In this document: positions 32,634 through 43,050 of the stretch, piece by piece
Numbering within the stretch: the stretch's first letter is position 1
Layout: every line of letters starts with the position of its first letter
Assembly: GCA_015680685.1 (NCBI GenBank)
Contig: MNCI01023453.1
Span: forward strand, 537,410-599,409
Reading direction: 5' to 3'
From: Gnetum montanum
Lineage: Eukaryota; Streptophyta; Gnetopsida; Gnetales; Gnetaceae
DNA: 62,000 nt
Notes under the pieces: model-generated
What the model was told of the DNA's origin: nothing
Database searches by the model: none
What the model saw: only the letters and a program-made list of their open reading frames with translations
Program-made: the position numbers and the translations under genes

Positions 32634-35600
32634 ATGGATCCAAAGAATAAATGTGCTCACTTGGTGCTCGCAAAGGTTGAGGAGGTGAAGAAAACCCTAG
32701 GGGTGCATGACATAAGCATGTGTCGCAGCGTAGGAGGACATGCCATTGACCCGGTAGGCTACTATGCTTCCTCTGGTTTTTCGCAATTCTGCTATCATTT
32801 TTTTTTCTGCTTCTGTTTTCATTGTGTATCCTAGTCTTAGTCATTTGTGTTTTCCATCATCACATTATTTTGCCCTTTGGATCATCACATTTTTTTGGCC
32901 TTTTCATCATCGCTGTTTCCATTTCGGCCGTGGCAGATGCATAAACGCTATGCCATCGTTGCATGCAAGGTTGCTTAAACCACCACCGTTGCAACCATCA
33001 TAACCACGGGGGTTTGGAAAGTTTAAGTTACTTGGCTTTTAAATGGCATAGCATAGGACCCTCAGTAGGATTTTGGCCATGCATGATGTGGCAGTGTGAT
33101 AAGTGCTTTGTTAAGGCATATTGTTAATCGCCCTACTAGGGCTAATTTCTCTGTTGCTACGTTAGGCCATTCTTGCTACGCTAGCGCTCTCATGTTCTTG
33201 CTACACTATGTGCAAGAAGAGGGCTATGCTACGTTGTATGCATGAACTACTGGGTATTGCTATATTGTGTCATGATTCTAATGCTTGCTGGTTGTGTTGT
33301 GTAGGATGGGGCCAAGGCCAATTTTGATTGTCTTAGAAATTGTAGGGGTCCTGTGTCACGCAAGCAGACCCGTGGCCAACGCCCCTCCTCCCCGGATACA
33401 TATGGGAGAGCGAGGGGTATGGTTCAAGGAAGGAGCACAGGAGTTTCTAAAATACCTCCTCCAACACTTGAGTGTGATAGTTTGGTCATACCTAGAGGAG
33501 GAGGAGGCATCCATCATAACCGAAGCCATATTTCCTAGGGTAAGTCAGGGTATCCTGAGGTTTCTGATGAATGGGGCAATCATGAGTAGGCAGGGAGAAG
33601 GTTCCAGCCAATGCCCAACAGGGTTAAGACATTTAGCCTGGATCTGGGATATACCTGAATACAGCTACTACCATTCTTACAACACATTTTTTGTTGCATG
33701 TCATATGGTAACGTGCTTCCAAAACCCACCAGAAACTGTCTACTGTGCTGACATGCTTCCAAAGTCCAAGACGGAGTTGACCCTTCAAAAGAAGTACATC
33801 CAGGAGTGGTTAGGGATTGCTAAGGAGCAAAAGGGGCTCCCCATGGAGAAGCTTAAAGAAGGAGCCACCAAGGGGATTTATCTTGTCTTTCGTGCTCGTG
33901 CATTCCCCCAGCTACTTTCCCAAGAGAAGGTCATGGGGATCAAGCAAGCCTGGGTAATGCATGAAGTTATAGAGGAGAGGGCTCACTACAACTGGGCCAA
34001 GTTTTTATGTAGATTCTTGTAGACTGAAATCTTGGGCCTCCATAAGAAAATGGAGTCCCATTCCAATATCCATTATGCCTTTTACATAGCCTGTCTGAAT
34101 AATTTTGTGAAGTTCCTTGTGGTTTAGGAGAATGGGGTCTGGGTTATGCAAAATCACAACCAAATTTCTAGATCATGAATCTGCCAGATCCTCTAAACCA
34201 CCTGAGCCCAAGATCCCCCATAAATAATTGGATAGTCGTTCTTTGTGACAACTAAGGATCGGGCGGCCCGCAATGTTCATGGCCAAGATAGCATAGGAGA
34301 GACACCCCCCACCATGGATGGTAGCGTATCATGAGGGGAACGTCTCATAACCGAGACTGCGACCAACAAGTTGTGGTGGAAGAGGCCTCCTCCAGCTATG
34401 GAAGCCCTTCGCATGGAGGAAGAGGAGGTGCAGAGACTATGGCTTAAACTGTAGAGGACACAACCCCCTATTGGTAAATGCTTTCATATAATGCCTACAT
34501 TGTTATTATCCACTACGCTATGCTATGCTAGGCGGCATAGCGTAGCGTAGTACCTGTCTTAAGCTAACTTGTCTTGAGCTAATGCAAACATGTTTCTTTG
34601 CTGCCAGGAGAATAAGAGGAATAAGAAGAAGGCAACGAAGAGGTGTCGGCCCTTAAGATAGGGGCAACGAATAAAGACATAGAGGCCCTAGTCTCAGAGA
34701 GAAGGGCCCCGGTTGAAAGGAAAGGAGCTTTTACCACTTAGACAAGGGCTCTTGTTATTAGGGAGAATCATCCTATTGATGAAGAGGAATATCCTTTGAA
34801 TAAAAAAGACATTGGTCTCCTAAAAGGAAAGGCACCAGTGCATGGAGAAGGGGTCTACAGGGACTCGGTAGGAACCTCTGGCTAGGCTACCATCATCATT
34901 TTATATCAGTAAGGAGGCTGTAGTTGGATGCTAGTGAGTTTGACAATATGTCTACCTTGTCATAACTCATTTCAGCTATCTTTGACATGTTTAGTTATGT
35001 GACAAGTGTTACCGTTGATGCTACAGGGCATCCTCCGATTCACGCGGAATCATGAGATGAAGTCCCCAACAAGTTCACGTTCATGCAGGGAATTGTCAAC
35101 GACATGATCAACCACCTTCAACAGGTGGACCTTGACATGGGTAAGTAGTAGTGTTAGGTGCTTTCATGTTGCTATACTAGAATTCCTTGAGCTTGCTACT
35201 TTTGCTATACTAATGTGATTGCTACACTCGTTGTGTCATGATAGCCTCTCAACTCAAATGGGACCCGGCACAGGCTTTGAAAGTTGATGTCATGCCTACA
35301 TTCCCGCCTGAAGTGACCGAGGTGTCTCGCCACATATACAACAAGGCTTCCAAATGTGCTTTGCACTCAGCATGTTCCCTATGGGAGTATAAGCGTGTCA
35401 ATGAGGACCTATGAAAGTGGGTCCAAAAAGCCAAGCAACAGAAGGTCGACCTGAGCACCGAGATGGAGGATCTCAAGTCGAGGAATGAATTCCTCATAGC
35501 CTGTGACACTAATAATGAGAACTGGCACATGGCTGTGATAGACTACACCACATTTTAGATAGTAACATGTTAGAACATCAAGGCCACTCATGAAATAATA

Positions 35601-36373
35601 GAACAATGGATGAAGATGGACTTGTTAGCACAAAAGTGTCAAGATTTGAAAGATTTCAGTGCCAAAGTTTACGAATGGGGGTAGTCCCACAAAAACCATA
35701 AGCATATGTATAAACTAGAAAATGCCACCCATCGTAAACTATACAAGAACGCTGTCGTGGAGGCATTTACATATAAAGAATTCGTAAATGTTGTTGACAC
35801 TTCTGAGGCATATGCCAAGTTCAAAGGGTAGGTAAAGGTTATGGAATCTCCTGACTGGAAAGTGGACCTTCCCATAAGAGAGACTGCAACTGTCTCCTTT
35901 TCTCCAGGACCACAAAGGTGGACCACCACCGAAAGGGAAAGAGCTACTATAGATGCTAAACCTAGCAATAGGCATTGGGTGGATATGACAATAGAGGAGG
36001 TCTGGTGCCACCTCAGGCTTGCCTTAGACCATATACCCTTCAAGACAGACATGGGTCCATCTCAGGTTAGTTGCTCTTTGTTGTATTAATGTCTACGCTC
36101 TATTTTGATTTGTGTGCATTGCTTTAGCTGACTACTTCATTCCTACAATGTAGGCTCCAGATGAGGGCGTAGGGCCCATAGAGGGAGGGAATGAAGAACC
36201 GAAAAAGGACAATGTAGGGGAAAACAATGCAAAGGAAAATATTGCAAAAGCGGGTGATGAAGACAATGTGAACAGGGACAACCCATGACAACATGGGATA
36301 TTTTTTTGAGATTTTTTGAAATTCTTTGTAAAATCTTGCAAACATTATCTAAGAGACTAGAATTTTGAATAAA
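32634..36373 (+). pseudogene. Spliced reverse-strand gene inside T2, best preserved copy, function unknown
   Basis: Predicted introns, by GT/AG sites and alignment to T1 and T3, are 32754-33304, 34474-34607, 34868-34975, 35141-35244 and 36066-36153. Exon 1 runs 40 codons from ATG 32634. Exon 2 (33305-34473) is open to 34022, 239 codons, with WFKEGAQEFLKYLLQHLSVI, then stops follow. The next exons give a conserved FTFMQGIVNDMINHLQQ block, a Lys/Glu-rich probable coiled coil (about 35400-35520) and the tail VDMTIEEVWCHLRLAL. The last exon is acidic, ending near 36288. AATAAA lies at 36368. Near 33755 T2 lacks about 800 bases present in T1, including two introns. I cannot name the protein; a plant transposon-protein-like fold is possible. 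Confidence 0.78.
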
Positions 36374-36639
36374 GAGATGAATTTGTTCACACGCTAACTT
36401 GTATGTTGTGTATGCACTGGATGTCATGCTAAACTCTTGCTCTTATATGCTAGTTTTAGGCCATTTTGGGCCTTTGCTAGTTTTAGGCAATTTCAGGCCT
36501 TTGCGTAAATGAACATTGCTAGTTTTAGGGCATTTAGGATCATTGGGTAAATGTATAAATGCACATTGCTAGTTTTAGGTTGGTTCAGGCCATAGGGTAA
36601 ATGTATAAGGACGGTGCGTGGGTAGGAAGTAGTGGGGTT
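36374..36639. other. Spacer between reverse gene and protease in T2, with GCTAGTTTTAGGCC repeats
   Basis: Four copies of TTGCTAGTTTTAGG with variants of GCCATTTCAGGCC lie at about 36450-36600. T1 and T3 have related arrays here. It is where the two converging units meet, so it would contain their 3' ends or the boundary of a pol intron. Confidence 0.6.
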
Positions 36640-37595
36640 GCTATGCTAGACGTAGCTACTTCTTGACCCAATGCGGGTTGAGCGAAACATAAGGTCAGAA
36701 TGCTCTGCTGAGCCTTCATCTTCATCATTGCCCTCCACATGGAAGGGTAACTCGGCCCATGCATTTTCTTTTTGTGGGTCAACTTGCTTAGCCAACCCTT
36801 CCACCAGATGGTCAATGTGACCTACAACAGGCCCTTCATTCTCAGAAGTTATAACCTCTGAGCCCTATTCCATGCCTACATTGTGGATTGCTTACGTTAC
36901 CACCTCATCATCATGGATCACCACCTCCCTCCCTGCGTATGGTAGGTGGATCTCCTAGTGTATGGGTGAGGAGATAGCCCTAAGTTATGCTGGCCATGAT
37001 CTCCCCAAGATTAGGTTAAACCCAGGCATTTCCTTGACTACGATGAACATTGTGTTTGTGGGGAACTGGTCCCCTGCTACGAAGTCTATGTGAACTGTGC
37101 ACTTCACCATGACCTACATCCCATTGAACAAACTTAGGCATGATGTTGTTGTGGGTTTGATCTTGATGACCAAGCCTGACTTGTCCACAATAGGGAAGGG
37201 GATGAAATTTTTGGAAGCCTCATCATCAACATGTACCCTTTAGATCCGATGTTGGCCAACCTAAATTGTCATGAAAAGGGTTGTTGTAGTCACCTAGCCC
37301 CTTGTGGGATCTTCCCTAATGGATTCCTTGCTAAAAGTCAGTTGAGACGGTTCTGGTTCTGTAGGCGCGGAAGGAAGCATGACCGAGTGGATCGCTTCCT
37401 CTTCCACCAGCATGTCTTTGTTGACTAGAATCATTGTCAACATGCAGATCAGGGTCTTGTGGTGTGGGACGAACGTCATTATTAGGTCATGCAAGCTCAG
37501 TGTAGTGTTTTTCTATTTTAGAGCTTGTTTGACCTGAGTGAGGGCATCAAAGAGGTCTTGGTCACCCCCTGTTTAACACTTTCCTTCTCTTCTAT
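36640..37595 (-). pseudogene. Retropepsin-type protease of T2
   Basis: The second hallmark block GFNLILGRSW lies near 37000. The active-site region near 37225 reads VDDEAS where T1 has VDDGTT, so the catalytic Gly is lost. The frame differs from that of gag by one base, while in T1 both share a frame; this may be a mutation or a real shift. Stops are present. The tail (near 36700) is acidic. Confidence 0.78.
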
Positions 37596-40468
37596 TCACC
37601 CTAGAAGACAAATTTTCCATGAAGGGATGACTTCAGATATGAGTTTAGACCCTTTTTGGAAGGGTGACGTGGACTGCGTCGTTATGGCAATGTTCATCTT
37701 TAGTGACAAAGGTGTAGACACAGGGGGCAAAGATGTAGGCTTGGAAATACCTTGGACAACACTTCCTCTTGATGTCTCACCTATAAAACACACTTCTCAC
37801 CTTTTAGGAAGAGAAGGTTGTTCAGCTATCTTATGCAGGGTGGGGGCTGTCAAAGGAGTTGACCCCCTAATGATGAAAGGAGCTAATGGTGTTAGTGGGT
37901 AGAATCACGTGACTTTCTTAACAGGTGGCATGGAGATGGATTTCCATGGAAGAACTCTTAGAACGAATGGCTATTGCGAGCTTCGGCCAGCTGCCGGTGA
38001 TGTTGGCACACTAAATTGAGGCACACAAAGCATAAATGGCTGTCAAGGTAGCCTAGGATCATTGTCAATATCGATGGCATTGATGACGTAATTGACATTG
38101 TTGGCGTTGAGGGGATCTATGTAAACATGCATAGATTGGTTCTCAGGATGTATTGGGTTGCTTTCGTCTAGCACCAGTTTTCCCTAATCGATCAATCTCT
38201 GGATGTCATCCTGCAATGCCAGATAGTAATCTATGTTGTGACCACACTGTTGGTGATAATCACAAAACCTATCTAGCCTGAAACCCTTAGGAACTGGGGG
38301 CTCATTGGGTAGGGCCAAAGAGGGATTCCTAAGGAGCTCGCAATAGCGTTGATGTTTCCTGATTCCTTCTTCTGACATCTACTTGTGCTGGATGTGCCAT
38401 GTTGCCAGCAGCTGCTTTAGAAGTTCCAAAGGCTTAAGAGGCAGTGGGGTGTACTTTGAGCGATTTCTACACTCAAAGTTTGGTTTGGGTTGTGCAGACG
38501 TCTCAGGTGCGAGTATAGTAAGTTGCAGTGTGTGATCCCGTTTGGGCACAGGGTTAGTCGTGGGTATGATCGGTTCCTTATTGTTCTTGTTACTATTGTT
38601 ACTAGGTTTGGGCTTGGCCTCAATCACCATAGCGGCCACTGTGGTTTTTGGGGCCTTACCCTTATTCTTCTTTGTGAAGGTTTTTTTGTAGGCAATGTAG
38701 GTCAGGTCTTTTCTTGCCTTGGCCATGTCTTGTATACTCTTGGTTTGAGCAAAGGCTTGACTAAGAGTGTGAGTAGTGAGGTAGTACAGTTTAGACTTGA
38801 TAAAGTCATTCACTGCATCCTTAATGATGACCAGCAAGTGGGCCTCCATGATGGGTTCACAGATTTCATTAAGGGTTGCGCTCCAATGCTAGATAAACTT
38901 CTGGACTGGCTCTAGAGGGTCTTGCTTCACACTCATCAACTGATCTAGCGTGGTTTCTAGCTTCAAGTTATACTTGAAACACATCATGAACTGGTTTAGA
39001 AGCTTCTCGAGAGTTGAAATGGATGACCATGGCAGCACGTGATACCAATATAAATCCCTTCCAGTTAGAGACATGGCAAAGACATGAATAATTGTGTGCG
39101 TCCATTGTCTCAATGGAAGAGATTCAGATCTAAAGATGACAAGATGTGCATTGAGATCTCCCTCCCTATCGTACTTCGTGAAGTGAGGGAGGGACATCCC
39201 TACGGGTAACATCAGAGTAGGGATTGCAAGGCTAATGGGGTCATCTTGGTAAAAGTCCATGACTTGTACCGTGTTAGACCTAACAGATTTAAGGCATTTT
39301 ATTTCTTTGGTGAGGGTTTGGATAAGCTGGAATGCTTGGTCTAGACCCTGCAACCTTGTGGATGGTTGGGGAGCTATCGAGGTAGCTCCCATCTGTGGAA
39401 TGGAGGAGGTGGCCATGTGACCCATCAATGGTACCATTGGGATAGCCCCTGCAATTGGTTCTACTTCCGCTGTCCACCACCCAGCATGTTGTGCTACTGG
39501 ACCAGCAACCATGGGTTGGGCTACCGGATAGACCACTTATGTCACCAGCGGAATAGACCATAGCTCTGTGTTGGGCTGTATCATTTGCAGGGTTTGATAG
39601 GTCTGAGGGAGACCATAATGAGACATCTACGATGGTTTTGAAATAGGCGAAGAAGTAAATGAGGTCCACCATGTGGAAAGGCCTGGGCTTGCCACAATGG
39701 GTGGAATAGAAGGGAACATAGGAATGGAAACGAAATTTGTGTATGACTGTGAAGTAGGTACAATATGCACATGCGATAGGCTAGCCATGATTGGTGTGTG
39801 ATGTGCTACAGAAATAGGCTGATGAATAATTTTCCAAGGAATAGTGGCTACAAACAAAATTGGTGAAACAAGCAAAAGAGGACATTGAAGCATTGAGGGG
39901 TTGACATGGCTACCCATGGTAGTTGTAATTGCAAGTTGCGGAGGTGTAGGCATGATCACAAAGGGAGCGGTGATAGACAATGGATTCACCCAGAAGGACT
40001 GGGTAGGAGGGACCGTGATGGGGTTGGTTTAACTTCCCTCGTCGGATTGGGAATCGAGTTCCTCTTGTCCATCTTGGAAGGCATCATCTTGGTTAGACAT
40101 TGTGTACTGTTGCTCCCTAAGCCTAGCCAACTAGATTAGCTAGTGTAGAATCCTTTGATTTGTCTATGTCAAAGGTATGGAAGCACCGGGAGTGGGAACA
40201 AACTCCTTCCCGTCACAGTAAGTGAACTCGAAGCTACGTTTGCTTTCAAACTCGTGTACATCCAAAGGTAGGTTTATTTGAACCTTTTCATAGAGAAAGT
40301 TATAGTGCTCATGTTGCTGGGTCAAGTCCTCCGGTCTCCAATTTTGGATCCTAAGGGATCGATGTATTTCTAGCATTGGGTTCAGTGGTTGTTTGGCACC
40401 TATGATGCCTTCTACAGTGATAGGAACCTCGATGTTAAAGGTATTAGCAATGGTGCTTGAGGAAGCCA
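37596..40468 (-). pseudogene. gag of T2, one frame broken by a few stops
   Basis: The ATG at 40468 opens a frame that persists to about 37596 with only stop codons interrupting it. The capsid core at about 39240-38890 shows FTKYDREGDLNAHL and FAMSLTGRDLYWYHVLPWSS. The zinc-knuckle-like CDYHQQCGHNIDYYLAL lies near 38250. A long Pro/Thr/Ser-rich segment (about 39990-39560) separates the N-terminal domain from the core. Gag forms the particle that packages the element RNA. A2 landed in the N-terminal domain of T1's copy, equivalent to about 40275 here. Confidence 0.85.
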
Positions 40469-40961
40469 TTGTTAAGCTAAAAAGTTTTGCAAATGGGCAA
40501 AAGCAAATAAATTGAAAAGCGAAACAGTTTTGCAAATGAGAAAAAGAAAATAAATTGAAAAGTAAAATAGTTTTGCAAATGGGGAGAGCAAATAAATTGA
40601 AAAGAAATCAAAAGATTAACAGTTTTGTGAACGAGAAAAGTTGAGAAACTGGAAAGCAATAAAAAAGGCTTTATGTCTTGTAGGGTTCCCAAGGAACCGT
40701 CAAGGCAACTGGCCTATACCACACGATGCGTAAACAACTGCAGAAGGGTGTCATGTTTAATCTAGTACATGATAGGGTATAGAGCACATGCAAGACTACT
40801 GTGAGATAGGCAAGTCAACTAGCGATCGGAGGCTTTATGTTCTTTAGGGTTCTCAAGGAACCGTCAAGGAAACCGATCTACACCGCATGACGTGTAAACA
40901 ACCGCAGATGGGTGTCAAGTCTATGCTAATGCGTATTAGGGTGTAGAAAAGGCACTAAAAG
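40469..40961 (-). other. 5' leader of T2, with a short direct repeat
   Basis: Two related blocks of about 140 bases, near 40665-40805 and 40830-40950, both contain GGCTTTATGT, AACCGTCAAGG and TAAACAAC. They could be a packaging or dimerisation signal; nothing directly shows this. No gene is visible. Confidence 0.5.
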
Positions 40962-40979
40962 GCCTTCCTTCTAGCACCA
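40962..40979 (-). promoter_or_regulatory. Putative primer binding site of T2
   Basis: The minus strand reads TGGTGCTAGAAGGAAGGC, six bases from the LTR. It is conserved in T1. Confidence 0.55.
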
Positions 40980-40985
40980 AAAACC

Positions 40986-42611
40986 TATAGAGATCAAAAA
41001 CATCAGCAGCTAGAAAATGTCGACAGGTCGTTAGTTGGTGACAGTCTCAACCCTGTATCCTCGGGATGGCTATGCTAGATGGAATGGATATGGGGTTCCC
41101 TAAATGGTCTAGTCAATCAGACATGGACTTAGTTAGTGTCTATAGAACCTTTTGCAATGTCTTATTTGAAAACAAGACTGATAGTGCAAAGTAATGCTTA
41201 AATGTAAAAGAGATAGTAAAAGAGACAGAAAACAATGTAAAGATGCAATAATTATTAGAAGAAAAAGTGAAATGCAGTTAGAAAAATGCACCACTTTGAA
41301 GCTACAACTTCGCTTTGTCAAAATGGATATAGTTTATTGCACAATGCTAAGAAATGCAGAGATCCCGAGAGTAACCAAGATGTGTAGAGTGAGACGACTA
41401 TGTGCTTCAACGTGGGCTCAGGCATTAACAATGAAAAGTACTACCAAGGTGGTAGAAAAGGGTAGAGAAATATGCCAACAAAGAATGCTAACTATTTACA
41501 ATGTTAAAAAGAAATCTTACAATGCTCAAGGTTACAATGCTAATTTTCTTGCTTGCAAAAACCCACCTGAGTGACCAATCCTTCGAGCATTGCTCATCAG
41601 GGTATTTATAAAACCAAGGTCACGCGAAAGATGTAGTTTGGATGCCACGTGCCTCAAGCTTATGCTGACCTTTCTATGTTGCACATGCCTATATGGCTGT
41701 TGGGTGAGTCTACCACACTGTAATTACAAGTTTGTCACATTGTAATTATGCTATCAGAGCAACAGTGTAATTAGGTGAAGTGCATTAATGTACCATAACT
41801 GCTTGCCATGCTTGGCTATGCTTTGTAGCGTAGCATGTTTTTCGTGGCATAGCATCTTGTCATGTTGTGCTATACTACACAGTATAGCATAGTGTAGCGT
41901 AGCTGCCATCTTGAAGGAAATGCATTGGAAACTTTTGAAGTACATTGATCATTTATTGCATATTTTCTATGTTATGCTACGCTACGTAGCATAGCATACT
42001 GGCCTTAGTCGCAAAAAATGTCGTCAATCTACAAACTTTTCCTCCTGCACCACGAAACTTGCGAACTAGCTGATCCCTCCCTTTGAATTTCCTTCTGTCA
42101 CTTTTGTAGAATTGCTACACCTTGCTGCACCATGTATCTCAGTGTAGCATAGTAGCAGACATGTCTGACGAAAGGAGACATTGTTGAAGGACTTGAAGTC
42201 GAGTGAGGGGAATTGATCGTCTAGATTTTGCTACACTGTGCTACGCTACATAGCATAGCATAGTGTAGCACTTTTTTCTGCAATAATTTTTTGAAGCTTA
42301 CTACGCTACATAGCGAGGCATAGCATAGCATAGCAAACTTCATGACTTAGAAAACTTGCCGAACTATTTCACGCATCTTGAGCGCTGCTGACAACTCTGT
42401 GCATTGCTTCTGAACAGGCTATTGGCTGGGTAAAATACTCGGGTGTGCAGGCAGGATGATCTGTAGAGCCTGTTTACACCTAAAGTAGAAACTTTTCCGA
42501 ACTCTCCAACCTAAATTCAGAGCATTCTTCTCCTAGATAACTACTGTAGCATTGCACGAATTGCAAATACTTGGTGCAACAAGCGTGCCTTCAAATTTTT
42601 GGGGTGTTTTA
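40986..42611 (-). repeat. 5' LTR of T2 (1626 bp)
   Basis: It aligns with 25671-27333 over its whole length. The terminal TG...CA has decayed to TA at 40986 and TTTTA at 42611. TATA lies at 41603-41610 on the minus strand. Palindrome clusters lie at about 41805-41903, 41966-41998, 42113-42157, 42229-42270 and 42297-42334. Frequent substitutions between the LTRs show this insertion is not recent. Confidence 0.9.
41603..41610 (-). promoter_or_regulatory. LTR TATA box (T2, 5' LTR)
   Basis: TATAAATA on the minus strand; this would drive the genomic RNA. Confidence 0.6.
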
Positions 42612-42616
42612 GAAAT
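42612..42616. repeat. Target-site duplication of T2, right copy (GAAAT)
   Basis: Matches 25666-25670. Confidence 0.88.
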
Positions 42617-43050
42617 AACTCATAATTGTATTAGCCAAGGCCTCCCCAAGATAAGGTTGAATCTTGGTATCTATTCCATCATCAATAAATTGGCTATTAT
42701 GGGAAAATTGTACCCATATCACAAAGTGTAAAGAAATAGAGCCTTTTACAGCCATCCAAGATTCATTGAAGGATTTAAAATTAGAAGTTGAAGTTTTCTA
42801 CATATGCTCAACTAGGCCTAGATGTTCTACAATGGTATAAGCTATTACATTTATTTCCACTCCATCATGAATATGCATCCTATGCACTTTGTATTTTCCT
42901 ACTCTTATGATTATAAATAGGGGAGATTTGGTTATCTCACCATCTTAGGGATTGGTCTTGACTTTGCTATCACTAAACACTAGTGTTGTTGATCTCATTT
43001 CTTACTTCGGTAAAGATGGTACCATCACTTCATGGATGGACTCTTCATAG
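42617..43050 (-). pseudogene. Protease of T3, N-terminal part
   Basis: The minus strand reads LILGRPWL near 42640, one step before the T2 insertion point. The upstream sequence aligns with the protease start of T1. Many stops are present. Confidence 0.68.

Larger units (their letters stand above)
25671..42611 (-). mobile_element. T2: complete giant Tat/Ogre-like LTR retrotransposon (16.9 kb) with a reverse-strand gene
   Basis: T2 has both LTRs (1663 and 1626 bp), a purine tract, a putative primer site and a 5-bp duplication GAAAT. Internal order on the minus strand is gag (40468-37600), protease (37595-36640), a repeat array, the plus-strand gene (36373 back to 32473), RT, RNase H, archaeal-type RNase H and integrase (32216-28735), a second array and the 3' LTR. 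The two RNase H domains place it in the Tat lineage. Ogre elements of that lineage carry an intron between protease and RT, the same place where T2 holds the reverse gene. It lies in T3's protease. Confidence 0.92.

Noticed and set aside
38489-38915. A 141-codon plus-strand frame in T2
   Set aside because: It lies opposite a clean, conserved gag frame and has no relative in T1 or T3.
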